Shown here: piece after piece, positions 46,060 to 56,930 of the stretch
Layout: each line of letters opens with the position of its first letter
Numbering within the stretch: position 1 is the stretch's first letter
Source of the DNA: Oreohelix idahoensis
Lineage: Eukaryota > Mollusca > Gastropoda > Stylommatophora > Oreohelicidae
NCBI GenBank assembly: GCA_024509875.1
Contig: JAMPIV010019107.1
Span: forward strand, 212,773-276,772
DNA length: 64,000 bases
Reading direction: 5' to 3'
Notes under the pieces: generated by a model
The model's input: the letters and a program-made list of their open reading frames with translations, nothing else
What the model was told of the DNA's origin: nothing
Databases searched by the model: none
Made by a program: the position numbers and the translations under genes

Positions 46060-46660
46060 ACTACCATTACCATCACTAAAAATAACGACTTCTTAGACTA
46101 AGACTTACGAATGTGTTTTGTGTGTAATATCTGACAGGCATTTGACAGACAGTTTCGGCATAAGCAAGAACTACTGTCGTCAACGGAGAGAGAGAGAAAG
46201 AGTTTCCCTACTATGAGAAAAGGAATGAATGATGAATGAGGTGCTGGTAAGTACGGCACCATTATAGATTGTCACTATGCGTACTTCGCATATGACGTGT
46301 GAATGTTTGGCTTAGTAACTCGATCATTGTTTATGTTCCCCTCTTACGGAACAGAGGTTAGGGATCGTGTTCCAGTAGAACCCATTTTTAACGAAGTGTT
46401 AACCAGTCACAGATATCAGATGTGTACTATTAGTACTTGATGCGACTAGATAATTAAATAATGTGTTTGTTCTGCCTATCGATACCACGAGTGTGTATTT
46501 CTCGGTACTAAATAAATGTTAAGATGTTTATGGAGCTTCGAAGTAACCATTCTTACTGTTGAGTTGGCTAGTTGGAATAGTCTTTACTATTGTTAATGTG
46601 GCAAGTTTATGGACTCGTGGGACAATACAAATACTAAACACTAGACGTCATTGTGACTGT
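46060..46660. other. Non-coding spacer
   Basis: I see nothing beyond a short GAGAGAGAGAAAG run near 46183. Confidence 0.35.
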
Positions 46661-46666
46661 GGAGCT

Positions 46667-46850
46667 CTTTCACTGTAACTGTGCAGTTATGTCATAGTGA
46701 CTTTGTACAGCACTTTCAGTGTAACTGTGCGGTTACGTCATAGTGGCTTTGTCTCTTCTCTTTCAGTGTAACTGTGCAGTTACATCATAGTGACTTTGTT
46801 TAGCTCTCTCAATGTAACTGTGTAATTAAAGCAACGTAAGTCTGTAGTTC
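46667..46850 (+). repeat. 46-bp tandem repeat, about 3.5 copies
   Basis: Units start at 46667, 46713, 46760 and about 46805 with consensus CTTTCAGTGTAACTGTGCAG then TTACGTCATAGTGACTTTGT and a variable end. Each unit holds a TTACGTCA-like octamer, close to a CRE/ATF site in the second copy only. Confidence 0.8.
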
Positions 46851-46879
46851 TGTCGCTGTAGCTTGATGTTATATCCCTA

Positions 46880-47065
46880 CTGTAAGAGAGGTAGAGGGAG
46901 AGAAAAAAAACCCATTAAGAATGGAACTGGAGACAGAAATGATAAAGCTAAAACAAGGCATAGAAAGACACTGAATGGATGGCACAAGACTAAAAGGCGG
47001 GGCATAAATTTGTTATAGGCATATGCTCCATGGGGAACGAAAGGGTTACAAAAGAATAAACATTC
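46880..47065 (+). mobile_element. Degenerate LINE B-like 3' end
   Basis: GAACTGGAGACAGAAATGAT, GATGGCACAAGACTAAAAGG and GGCATATGCTCCATGGGGA parallel the final roughly 150 bases of LINE B (ACAGAGGTGAAAATGAT, GATGGCACGTGAC, GGCCTATGCTCCTTTGGGA). It ends AGGGTTACAAAAGAAT. Confidence 0.5.
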
Positions 47066-47089
47066 TTTGGTAAGTAGTCCATTCAACGA

Positions 47090-47635
47090 ATGTAAAAATC
47101 AGTATATTTAAATACACCAATAATACATATTAAGATCATGATTTAACTCCGTGTTCTCAATACATTTGCTAGCGTATGTCTAGTTTACAAAGAAAGATAT
47201 TGTCTCAAGTATTTTCTTCATATCTGCACGTCGAATGTGCTATCGGCAATACATGAAAAGACAAGGGGGAAAACGCCTGCATAAAAAAATCAATTTTATT
47301 GATTCAATTCCCTTACTCGCTCCGACTATACCAAATTTGTTAACGTTGTCACAAGAGCTTGTTATAGTTATAGATAATAAATGAAGAATATAACATCAGC
47401 AAACACCAATAAAAACATTTATACATTCAACGACAGCAGGAATTCTTGCGTTAGAGATGATGTTATATCTTTTTAATAGGAAATATATTACAGAACTCGA
47501 GTTTGTGTTTTGTTGTCTTTCTGCGTAAATGTTGTACATTCTGTGTTTTAATGTTAAATACGTATCACGCTTGTATTGGACTGAAAATGCACTTCCTCAA
47601 ACAACTAAGGGTTTACAATGGTATGCTTCAGCATC
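47090..47635. other. Non-coding spacer
   Basis: AT-rich. No feature is seen. Confidence 0.35.
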
Positions 47636-48730
47636 ATCATCATCATCATTATCATCATCATTATCACCATCATCATCATCATCATCACTCAATCGTCATT
47701 ATCAGTTATCATCAGTCATCATAATCATCAACATCGATCATCATCAATCATCACTAATCATCAATCATCACCAATCATCACCAATCATCATCAGTCATCA
47801 CCACTATCAATCATCATCAGTAATCACCACCATCAATCATCATCATCAATCATCATCAATTATCAATTATAATCAATCATCATCAATCATCATCATCATT
47901 CATCAATCATCACCACCATCAATCATCATCAATCGTCACCTTAATCAATCATCAATCATCATCATTAATCATCATCAATTATCAATCATCACCACTATCA
48001 ATTATCATCAGTCACCCCCACCATCAATCATCATCAATCATCAGCACCATCAATTATCCTCATCATCAATCATTATCATCAATCATCACTGCCATTAATC
48101 ATCATCAGTCATCCCCACCATCAATCATTAATCATTACCAATCATCACCACAATCAATCATTATCAATCATCACCATCAATTATCATCATCAATCACCAT
48201 CAATAATCACCACCTTAAATCATCACCACCATCAATCATCATCACCTTCAATCATCACATCTTATCACTACCATCAATCATCGTTATCAATCATCACCAT
48301 CATCATCAATCATCATCAATTATCAATCATCACCAATCATTACCAATCATCACTCCCATCAATTATCATCAATCATCACCACCATCAATCATCATCATCA
48401 TCAATCATCACCACTATAAATCATCATCAATCATCATCATTAATCACCACCATCAATCATCATCATCAATCACACCATCAGTCATCTTCATCATCATCGC
48501 CACCATCAATCATGATCATCATCAATCATCACCACTATAAATCATCATCAATCATCATCATTAATCACCACCATCAATCATCATCATCAATCACACCATC
48601 AGTCATCTTCATCATCGCCACCATCATTCATGATCATCATCAATCACCATCAATCATCAAAAATCATTACCACCATCAATCATCATCATCAATCATCATC
48701 AAGCAATCATCTTCAATCAATCATCATCAG
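47636..48730. repeat. 1.1-kb CAT/ATCA-rich satellite, likely an expanded SINE tail
   Basis: Mixed CATCAT, CATCAATCAT and CACCACCATCAAT units run without interruption to the end of the SINE-like repeat at 48735. A 121-bp block is duplicated in tandem (48411-48531 and 48532-48648). On the minus strand the array is the (GAT)n-type tail that follows the TAAGGAGC end. Confidence 0.88.
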
Positions 48731-48930
48731 AATTTAACTTTTCGCTCCTTACGAGCATGGAACAACCACTGCAGTGGACCCCCTACACCAAAGCAATAAT
48801 GTGCACGTGCAGCTGTGATTTCCTTAGCAACTTGTTTGACATGGTGAGTTTGCCAGCCCCATGCACAACCTCAAATTAGCCGGCTATTAGGACATGCTTG
48901 AAAAGTAGTAGATCTATTCTTTCTTAAAGA
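48731..48930 (-). mobile_element. SINE-like repeat with stem-loop end, inverted copy
   Basis: The minus strand reads GGTTGTGCATGGGGCTGGC, then CATGTCAAACAAGTTGCTAA, then GTTGTTCCATGCTCGTAAGG and AGCGAAAAG, and passes into the GAT-rich array. It is the same family as 28080-28345. Confidence 0.6.
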
Positions 48931-49162
48931 CTCATTTCATAAATATGTGCTGTAAACACACGTATCTGATTAACACCTAAACTCAATCAAAAACGATCAC
49001 AACCTTAGAAATCTTAGTGTTTAATTTAAATTGATCACAGATGTGCAGAATTTTAACGAAGTGTGCTAATTTTTTGAAGATAAAAAGCAGCAGAATGTTG
49101 TTATAATTTCTATAACGCCATAATAACTTGAAATGTCTCTAAACCTAACATAAAATGACTGA

Positions 49163-50900
49163 TAAATTAATATGAAATTAATATGAAACAAATATAAAGG
49201 TATGTTATCACGCACTCGCAGGAAATAAAGAAGTAGAACACCAGACAACAGAAAAACAACAGACATGAGTGGCTTACCCAGGATTTGAACACAGGACCTT
49301 CCGTGCGACAACCCCGCCTAGCCATGCAAGCGAATCACACTATCCGCTCTGCCATCTACGCATCATCAAAAAATGATGTTTCAATGGCAGGTCAATAGTG
49401 CGAACCACAATACACGACACCAGAAGTCCTCCATGGGCAGTTCAGCCTATTAATGACGCAATCACTTCTGTTGTATTTCTATCAAGCAGTATAGGCCGAA
49501 TCTAACAAGACCCTTAGGACCTTAATACTGTGTCCAGTAAATGATAGTAGACTAGAACAGTGAGAACAGGATAGTGGGTAGGTTTGGTATTGTACAAACA
49601 TTTATTACAAATAAGGGAGGGAAACCTGAGGCCTGTAAACAGTAAATTAATATGAAATTAATATGAAACAAATATAAAGGTATGTTATCAGGCACTCGCA
49701 GGAAATAAAGAAGTAGAACACCAGACAACAGAAAAACAACAGACATGAGTGGCTTACCCAGGATTTGAACACTGGACCTTCCGTGCGACAACCCCGCCTA
49801 GCCATGCAAGCGAATCACACTATCCGCTCTGCCATCTACGCATCATCAAAAAAATGATGTTTCAATGGCAGGTCAATAGTGCGAACCACAATACACGACA
49901 CCAGAAGTCCTCCATGGGCAGTTCAGCCTATTAATGACGCAATCACTTCTGTTGTATTTCAATCAAGCAGTATAGGCCGAATCCAACAAGACCCTTAGGA
50001 CCTTAATACTTGTGTTAGTAGACTAGAAAACTCAGTGAGAACAGGGGATAGTGGGTTACGGGTTTTTTTGGTATTGTACACAAACAAGGTCCTAAGGGTC
50101 TTGTTCTGGCATTCGGGGGGGGGGCCTCCCATTATACTGCTTGCCTCAGGCCTTCCCATCCATTAAGGATTGTATAATAACAATCGCTAGATTGCGATAG
50201 TACAATTACCAAAAAGCCTGACACCCACTTCGTCCGGGGGAGTTCTAAACTGTTCTAGTCTAATGAACTATCACATCTTATCTGGACGACACAGTATCTT
50301 ATTTGAACGGGGCACTGGACCTTCCAGTGCGTACATACTGTGACCCGCGCCTAGCCATGCAAAGCGAAGGACTGAATCACACTGAGATCCGCTGGAGGGG
50401 GGTTGCCCATTACGTCAATCATCAAAAAATGATGTTTCAATGGCAGGTCAATAGTGCGAACCACAATACACGACACCAGAAGTCCTCCATGGGCAGTTCA
50501 GCCTATTAATGACGCAATCACTTCTGTTGTATTTCTATCAAGCAGTATAGGCCGAATCCAACAAGACCCTTAGGACCTTAATACTGTGATAGAAATACAA
50601 CAGAAGTGATTGCGTCATTAATAGGCTGAACTGCCCATGGAGGACTTCTGGTGTCGTGTATTGTGGTTCGCACTATTGCCCTGCCATTGAAACATCATTT
50701 TTTGATGATGCGTAGATGGCAGAGCGGATAGTGTGATTCGCTTGCATAGCTAGGCGGGGTTGTCGCACGGAAGGTCCAGTGTTCAAATCCTGGGTAAGCC
50801 ACTCATGTCTGTTGTTTTTCTGTTGTCTGGTTATATTTGTTTCATATAAATTTCATATTAATTTACTGTTTACAGGCCTCAGGTTTCCCTCCCTTATTTG
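49163..50900. repeat. Array of tRNA-like SINE units: two tandem, one partial, one inverted
   Basis: Units start at 49163 and 49643, a 480-bp tandem period. Each carries on its minus strand a tRNA-like segment (A-box-like GATGGCAGAGCGGATAGTG; B-box-like GTGTTCAAATCC) at about 49267-49365 and 49748-49845. A partial third unit (about 50300-50585) joins an inverted unit (50587-50890, tRNA-like segment 50704-50805 on the plus strand). A GCACTCGCAGGAAATAAAGA segment and TTTACAGGCCTCAGG are constant parts of the body. Confidence 0.7.
50420..50707. repeat. 121-bp inverted repeat with 46-bp spacer
   Basis: Arms 50420-50540 and 50587-50707 are reverse complements with one mismatch (in CTATTG(A/C)CCTGCC). 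The spacer is 50541-50586. It marks the head-to-head join of two SINE units. Confidence 0.92.
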
Positions 50901-51049
50901 TAATAAAATGACTGATAATGACCATACTGTGGATCATACTGTAATACTTCTGGCAAATTCTAGTAGCTTAATTGTGCTTATGTTTAAAAATGTACTATTT
51001 TTCAGAAAGGTTTCGTAAGCCATCGCTCTGGCCTGTGCCTTATATATGT

Positions 51050-51300
51050 TGAACCCATTCTTTGATAAAGCATCTTATACTCCATGTCACGTGCCATCAG
51101 GTCAAAGTCTTTACATGCCTTCTTCATGTCAGTCTCCAGTTCTCTTCTCCATGTGTTCCCTCGTCTCCCTCTACCTCCCCCTTAACCTGGTAATTCCAGA
51201 ATTGAAAATGATGAGGGAGACAAAGAAAGACCTTCAGCTGATGACATTCAACAGGAGAATTTGGCATCTGTTTGTTGAAGACTGCTACTCCTCCGATAGC
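51050..51300. mobile_element. Two LINE B-like 3'-end fragments in opposite orientations
   Basis: The minus strand of 51050-51190 (AGAGAACTGGAGACTGACAT; GGAGACGAGGG) and the plus strand of 51191-51300 (GAATTGAAAATGATGAGGGA; CATCTGTTTGTTGAAGACTG) each resemble the last part of LINE B. They meet near 51190, giving a fold-back arrangement. Confidence 0.45.
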
Positions 51301-51719
51301 TAACGGGTATTGATAGATGTCAGAGGGATTGGTATATGTGAGCTTAACTCATCTGCCTCCTTGTTCGGTTCAGAATCGTTGGTTACCTAACGGGTATTGA
51401 TAGATGTCAGAGGGATTGGTATGCATGAGTTTAAGTTATGTGCCTCCTTGTTCAGTTCAGAATCTGGTTAGCTAACGGGTATTAATAGATGTCAGAGGGA
51501 TTGGTATGTATGAGTTTAAGTTATGTGCCTCCTTGTTCAGTTCAGAATCTGGTTAGCTAACGGGTATTGATAGATGTCAGAGGGATTGGTATGCATGAGT
51601 TTAACTTATGTGCCTCCTTGTTCAGTTCAGAATCTTTGTCTAGCTAACGGGTATTGATATGTCAGAGGGATTGGTATGTATGAGCTTAACTCGTGTACCT
51701 CCTTGTTTGGTTCAGAATA
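51301..51719 (+). repeat. ~85-bp tandem repeat, five copies
   Basis: Units begin with TAACGGGTATTGATAGATGT at 51301, 51388, 51473, 51558 and 51645 (periods 87, 85, 85, 87) and end with CTCCTTGTTCAGTTCAGAAT. The last copy lacks a few bases. It starts at the very 3' end of the LINE fragment, so it may have grown from the LINE tail. Confidence 0.92.
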
Positions 51720-51975
51720 GATACTGTTGTAGCTTATTTTCATACCTTAGGTATTTTCCTGATCTTCACTTTCTGTTATAGAAAGGAGGTATTAATTATA
51801 AAGTTCTTTAAACACTTTTTAAAGAATTTCATATAATTTCTCCTTAATCTCATTTATTTCTGCTTGGATCAGTACACCGTTGTTAAGATTCCCCACACGT
51901 CTTTCTCTTCCCTCGTGTTTCTTCCTGTAATAAGCAACTTTTTGCACTGATTTCAAAAAAATATTCTCCAAGAAT

Positions 51976-51979
51976 AGTC

Positions 51980-52015
<36 letters not shown>

Positions 52016-52016
52016 A
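51976..52016. repeat. (GAAA)n microsatellite
   Basis: About nine GAAA units. Confidence 0.92.
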
Positions 52017-52139
52017 CAAGTCATCATCATTTTTATCATCTTTATTTTCCTTTGCGCTACTTACGGATTATGGAGCCATCACTTCACAGGAAGTCTGGAC
52101 TCAGCTCTTCAAGATCAGAAGATCTCGAAGACGGCTAGA

Positions 52140-52430
52140 TATAGTGCTGCATTCCTCATCATCGCACCAGATTATAATGATTGAGATGACCGTGCCGTTT
52201 AAATGCAGAATGGACAACACTCGTTCAAAGTGGCCCGGTATAATAATCTGGTCACAGACTCGAGACACGACGGGTTCACTGCAAGTGTTGTGGTTGCTGA
52301 GGTACGTGCAAGAGGTCTAGAGGCTGCCTCTGTGTATGATCTTCTGAAACTGTTGGGTTTGAAAGGACAGGCAAGAACAATGGCACTTAAGAGGCGTAAT
52401 GAAACTGCGGAAACGGCATTGTGTTAGATG
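52140..52430 (+). pseudogene. Fragment of another LINE reverse transcriptase C-terminus
   Basis: After a frame change near 52215 the translation gives RYNNLVTDSRHDGFTASVVVAEVRARGLEAASVYDLLKLLG in sections. It follows the usual 'basic region, then VEVGARG' pattern seen at the C-terminal end of some RT-only elements. A preceding piece (IEMTVPFKCRMDN) fits the same alignment. Short, and identification is tentative. Confidence 0.4.
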
Positions 52431-52552
52431 TGGAATAACCGCATCGGGCTATGGAACTCGGGACAGTAGTCTGTTTTTCAACATAAGGGTTACACTCATA
52501 ACTGCCTCCAGCTAAAAGAAAATAGGTGTGAAGTTGAAAGCTGCAACCAATG

Positions 52553-52833
52553 TGTAAGGTAAATAAAGGATCCCGTTACACGCCTATTGAGGCATATTGG
52601 AAATATGGTGTTAGGGCTATATTTTCCCGACCATCGGCATACTTGGGGTGATGTGGTCAGCATCACGCCGGCCGCCTTAACCATCCCAGAGTTGCTCTGG
52701 TACCCAATTCAAGAGGCTGGGTCGACCCCGGAGCCGTATGCGGTCTAAAAAAAATCCTACCTCAACTGGGGATCGAACCATGGACCACCGAGCTAGGAAG
52801 CCAGTGCACTAACGATTGTACTACCATGGCTCC
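52553..52833 (-). mobile_element. tRNA-Arg-like SINE, copy 2
   Basis: Same family as 41892-42168. The minus strand starts GGGAGCCATGGTAGTACAAT, has the B box GGTTCGATCCCC, and ends TTTATTTACCTTAC. Flanks CAACCAATGTG and CAACCAAGATGTA are a plausible imperfect duplication. The B box is better preserved than in copy 1. Confidence 0.72.
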
Positions 52834-53038
52834 CAACCAAGATGTAGTGGGCTCAATTCTCTGCACTAGACAACAGTAGGGTGACATTTGGGAGTCATGA
52901 CCTAAGTGGGCCCGAGTGTAAAGGAGATTAAGACGCCGAAACACTTGATTGACGGGGGATTACTTCTGATGATCAGATTGCCTCCTGTTGTATCGCTTTG
53001 TATAGAGTTTCCTATACTGTTGTCGGTGGTTTCTGTGA

Positions 53039-53145
53039 CTATTTGTTTGACAAGGTGAGGTTGCCAACCTCATGTATAACCTCAGATTAATCGTCTTGTA
53101 CGACATGCCTGAGAGTACAGTAGGCCTATTCTTTCTTTGTCTCTT
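53039..53145 (-). mobile_element. Partial SINE-like repeat (GGCTGGCAACCTC family)
   Basis: Matches 48842-48925 in the same orientation: TTTGACAAGGTGAGGTTGCC, AACCTCAGATTAATCG, AGTAGGCCTATTCTTTCTTT. The stem-loop end is not preserved. Confidence 0.45.
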
Positions 53146-53295
53146 CAGAGGCCCACTGGAATTACACGGGGGCCCATGATAGATATAACATCCCATCCCA
53201 ACTAACATAATTACCGATGTATGTTACGTCGGTCGGTCAAACTCAAAATAGTAACTCGCGACAGAAAGAAAAGTGCGCAACGCACGGTGTGCAAT

Positions 53296-54212
53296 ATGTT
53301 TTCAGGCACTCGTAAGAAATAAAGAAGTAGAACACTAGACAACAGAGAAACAACAGACGTGACTGGCTTACCCAGGATTCGAACCCCAGACCTTCCCGAG
53401 GCCTGTTTCCCTTCCGTATGTGTTATAAATGTTTATACAATACCAAAAACCTACCCTCAGTTCTATACTTACTGTTCTGAGTCTACTATCATTTACTAGT
53501 AAATTAATATGAAATTAATATGAAACAAATATAAAGGTATGTTATCAGGCACTCGCAGGAAATAAAAAAGTAGAACACCAGACAACAGAAAAACAACAGA
53601 CATGAGTGAGTGGCTTACCCAGGATTTGAACACTGGACCTTCCGTGCGACAACCCCGCCTAGCCATGCAAGCGAATCACACTATATACTTCTTTATTTCC
53701 TGCGAGTGCCTGATAACATACCTTTATATTTGTTTCATATTAATTTCATATTAATTTACTGTTTACAGGCCTCAGGTTTCCCTCCCTTATTTATCATTTA
53801 CTAGACACAGTATTAAGGTCTGTGTCTTGTGTGGACTGGCCTATACTGTTTAACAGGGGAACAACAGAAGTGATTGCGTCATTGTTAGGCTGAACTGCCC
53901 ATTGTAAACTTCCGGTGTTGTGTCTTTCGGTTCGCACTGATGATCAGTCATCGAAGCATCATTTTTTTGGTGATGCCTAGATGGCTGGGAGGATAGTGTG
54001 ATTCGCTTGCATAGCTAGGCGGTGTTGTCGCACGGAAGGTCTGGCGTTCGAATCCTGGGTAAGCCACTCACGTCTGTTTTTTTTCTGTTGTCTAGTGTTC
54101 TACTTCTTTATTTCTTACGAGTGCCTGAAAACATACCTTTATGTTTGTCTAATATTTATTTACTGTTTACAGGCCTCGGGTTTCCCTTCCTTATGTGTCA
54201 TAAATGTTTATA
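53296..54212. repeat. Composite block of tRNA-like SINE units, inverted ends
   Basis: Left part (about 53296-53690) holds minus-strand units and right part (about 53691-54212) plus-strand units of the same family as 49163-50900. The most complete tRNA-like segment is at 53972-54066 (plus), with GATGGCTGGGAGGATAGTG and GCGTTCGAATCC. The block is bracketed by ACGGTGTGCAA at 53285-53295 and about 54213-54223, which suggests the whole fold-back unit moved as one or that the flank belongs to an outer copy. Confidence 0.55.
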
Positions 54213-54459
54213 CGGTGTGCAACTTGCGCGGCTTGGGTGTTATATAAAACAAATACTTTGGTTTTATTTATTTATTTTTTTTATTCTTTCACGAAATTAG
54301 TAGCGCCCGACAAAGAAAAATTGCGTAAAAATTGGTGTGCATGAGCCCTCACCCGATGAACAAATTATGAAAACTTGAAAGTTTATGTTAAAACCACTTA
54401 TTATCAGGGAACACTCTTTGAAAACAATCCACGCACTTACACACTTTTAAATTGAATCT

Positions 54460-54767
54460 TTCTTCTTCTTCTTCGTTCGTCCTGAAAAGGACGTTGGTTG
54501 CATTGTGTCCGTTTACAACGAAGCTGCGATATTTGTGTCTTTCGGCCGACACATCCGACTTCAGCACGGCATTTTTGGGACCGGGTTAGCCTTCCCTCTT
54601 CGATCCCTACTCACTCAGCCAGACTGCAGTGATGCAGCCTGTTTCCAGGACCACCACTTAGAGGTGGAGTAGGGTCTTGGTCAGCTCTGGTTCGCTGACC
54701 CTGACGCAAGCAGTCTAGCTATGGGTCGCTAACTGCATTTCTCACTGTTGACGCGTCTTAGGCCCAA
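54460..54767 (-). mobile_element. GAA-tailed SINE-like element, full copy
   Basis: An 11-bp duplication, AAATTGAATCT, lies at 54449-54459 and 54768-54778. On the minus strand the element begins GGGCCTAAGACGCG, passes TAACCCGGTCCCAAAAATGC and ends in (GAA)n. About 130 bases near the 3' end match 18436-18574. A tRNA origin is uncertain; only TGGCTGAGTGAGTAGG looks A-box-like. Confidence 0.78.
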
Positions 54768-54778
54768 AAATTGAATCT

Positions 54779-55886
54779 AAAATAACATAATTCACACCGT
54801 GTGTACGTTGGTCACAGCTGAGGAATAAAACCGTGTTGAAAAATTGTGTTGTTTTCATTATATATACTCTCCCGAAAATGGTTACAATCAACAAAGAAAA
54901 GCGTTCAAATGATGTGTTCACGAACAGTTTGATTACACTGTATAATGGAAAAAAACTAAAAACACTTCTATCTGCTCATCCGGGTACGGAAACAGCACAC
55001 TATAATTAAAAACCCGTCAAGTTTGACGGGTTATTGCTAGTATAAAAATAAATTAATATAAAAACAATGATAACCAAAATGAAAGTGAATAGAATAGACT
55101 CTCTGCTAAGATGGTGGTTAATCTGAGACAAATGAAGCTCATCTGGTGCCCCTTCTATAGCTGTCACGGATAGATGAACAAGCGTATGTTCCTTTATAAT
55201 CCAAAAAATGTGAATTGTCTTCTTGAAACTTTCTCGGTAACGTTTTTATGTACCTTCTGATTTTTTTGATTTTTCTTTTGGATCTTTCTGCTCTTGTACG
55301 GGTTGAGGGATGAGTCCTGCAAGCCTCACGCTCCAGCTTACCTAGCTGTAAATGGGTACCTTCCAGAACCAGTGGGTTTTAGTGATGTCATGCCCCAGAT
55401 GATCTCATGGGTAGTAGATCAGATGCCCAGCCTTCTCGGATAAGGGCGAAAAAATAGGAGGTCCAGTGTGCAAGTTGCGCATGTTAATAATACCTTATCT
55501 GTTGGAAATCGTAAAGACTAGGCCCTGGCAAAATTTACTAAATTAGGAAAACCTACCCACTACAAAGATATTTATAGATTGTGTGATTCCCGTATAAACA
55601 CATTAGGATCTTCCCGGCGCTACAGAGTTCGTGCACTGTGCTGAGATCATCATTGTGTGATCGGAGGGAGGAGATCGGAGCACTGATGTAGTTGCAATAG
55701 AGATGGTCATTACAACCGAAAACGAAAAAAATGGGTCTCTGACTCTGTTGTATGGTGTATATTGGTGTAGCTACAACAGTAGTTGTAGCTGGGGATGGCC
55801 AATGAAATATTATGAAGAAAGTCTCCAGAAAGTGGCTCGTTATGAAAGAAAGAGACCTATTCGAGATAAGGACAAGAAGAAGAATA
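54779..55886. other. Non-coding spacer with a hairpin and an old SINE piece
   Basis: 55011-55032 is a perfect 22-bp inverted repeat (AACCCGTCAA, GT in the middle when read as a hairpin). 55310-55440 contains CTAGCTGTAAATGGGTACCT, shared with the tRNA-like SINE at 23.6 kb. No gene is seen. Confidence 0.4.
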
Positions 55887-56910
55887 TGCTGTTGAGGATT
55901 GTTTTGGGGTTTGCAAGCATGTGAATGATGGCCACATTCGCATGGTTGCACCTCGAGACACCTCAATTGAATTAATACTAGAAATCGCGCAAATCGATGT
56001 ATGACGCGTCAAGGCTAGTAACCGCAGTCTATGTATGGCCATAGTGCCGTCCGGCAGTGTTTCAAATGTGTGGCAGAGCCACTTATGGAATGTGTATAAT
56101 ATATGTGGCATGGCCACTGATTAAGAATATGTATAAAGTGGTATACCCACTTTGAATTATAAATAGCGTAGAAATCCGTGTAGATTATGCTGGAAAAGCT
56201 AATCAAGTCAAAAGTATAGGACCAGAGTGTCTAAAAGGATAATCGCGAATAGCGTAGGATACGTTTCGCAAGGATATTATATTTATGGCAGTTAAAGCCT
56301 GGCTAGGAAAGCCAAAGTAATTGAATAAGTGGACATAGACAGAATACGCGAATATGAAATAAGGATATCATTTCCTAATGATAATAATTCCACTAAACGG
56401 ATTTGAAAGAGTTGGTTGCAAACTCAAGGACGCTATAGAATTAACGGTTAACACAGACGTGCAATGTCTGTAGGATGAACATTAAGTAGATCCTAAAAAC
56501 TATGTTTTAATGCCAATATTAGTTGTGTGAAATCATTCTGTATTCATTTGGAAAAAGGACATGTATTAAATATTCAGTCGTCAATGGAACTTGTTTTAAT
56601 TGCCTGAATTATTCAAGTTTACTAATGTGCTGTGACTGTTGAGATAACCCTTGCAAGGTCAGTACAGACTATCATATTTATATACAAGTTTAATCATAAA
56701 ATAATACTGCTGGAGAATTAATACGAAGTAATGAACGACACTGAATTATATAATAATATTGAATCACACAATATCGGCTCTAAATCTGCAATTGAACTGT
56801 AAGCCGAAATGGTAGAGATGAATATAATACCTGAAGAATTATTGAAGAGCAACCCAATAACTCACGTCCAACGGGCTTCTAATATCTGGAGATAGAAGCG
56901 GCCCGTAACA
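55887..56910 (+). repeat. Gypsy-2 5' LTR (1024 bp)
   Basis: Starts TGCTGTTGAGGATTG and ends GGCCCGTAACA. Almost identical to 63191-64000 over the part available; the 3' copy has an extra A-run (CCCAAAAAAAAAAAAGG near 63959). Confidence 0.85.
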
Positions 56911-56912
56911 TC

Positions 56913-56930
56913 TGGTGTCAGAAAGTGTAG
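56913..56930 (+). other. Gypsy-2 primer-binding site
   Basis: TGGTGTCAGAAAGTG starts two bases after the LTR end, the expected site for a tRNA primer. I do not assign the tRNA. Confidence 0.55.

Noticed and set aside
47529..48098. Ser/His/Ile-rich frame of 189 codons
   Set aside because: Translation of CAT repeats.
47636..48730. CRISPR-like or regulated repeat array
   Set aside because: No fixed repeat and unique spacer pattern; it is a degenerate trinucleotide-rich satellite in a eukaryotic genome.
49267..49365. Functional tRNA gene
   Set aside because: A and B boxes are present but the spacing and arms do not give a normal cloverleaf, and the unit recurs with the same flanks, so it is a SINE head. 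The same applies to 27.1, 41.9, 52.8 and 53.97 kb.
55011..55032. Bacterial-type terminator hairpin followed by T-rich sequence
   Set aside because: Perfect 10-bp stem, but the context is eukaryotic and no transcription unit ends there.
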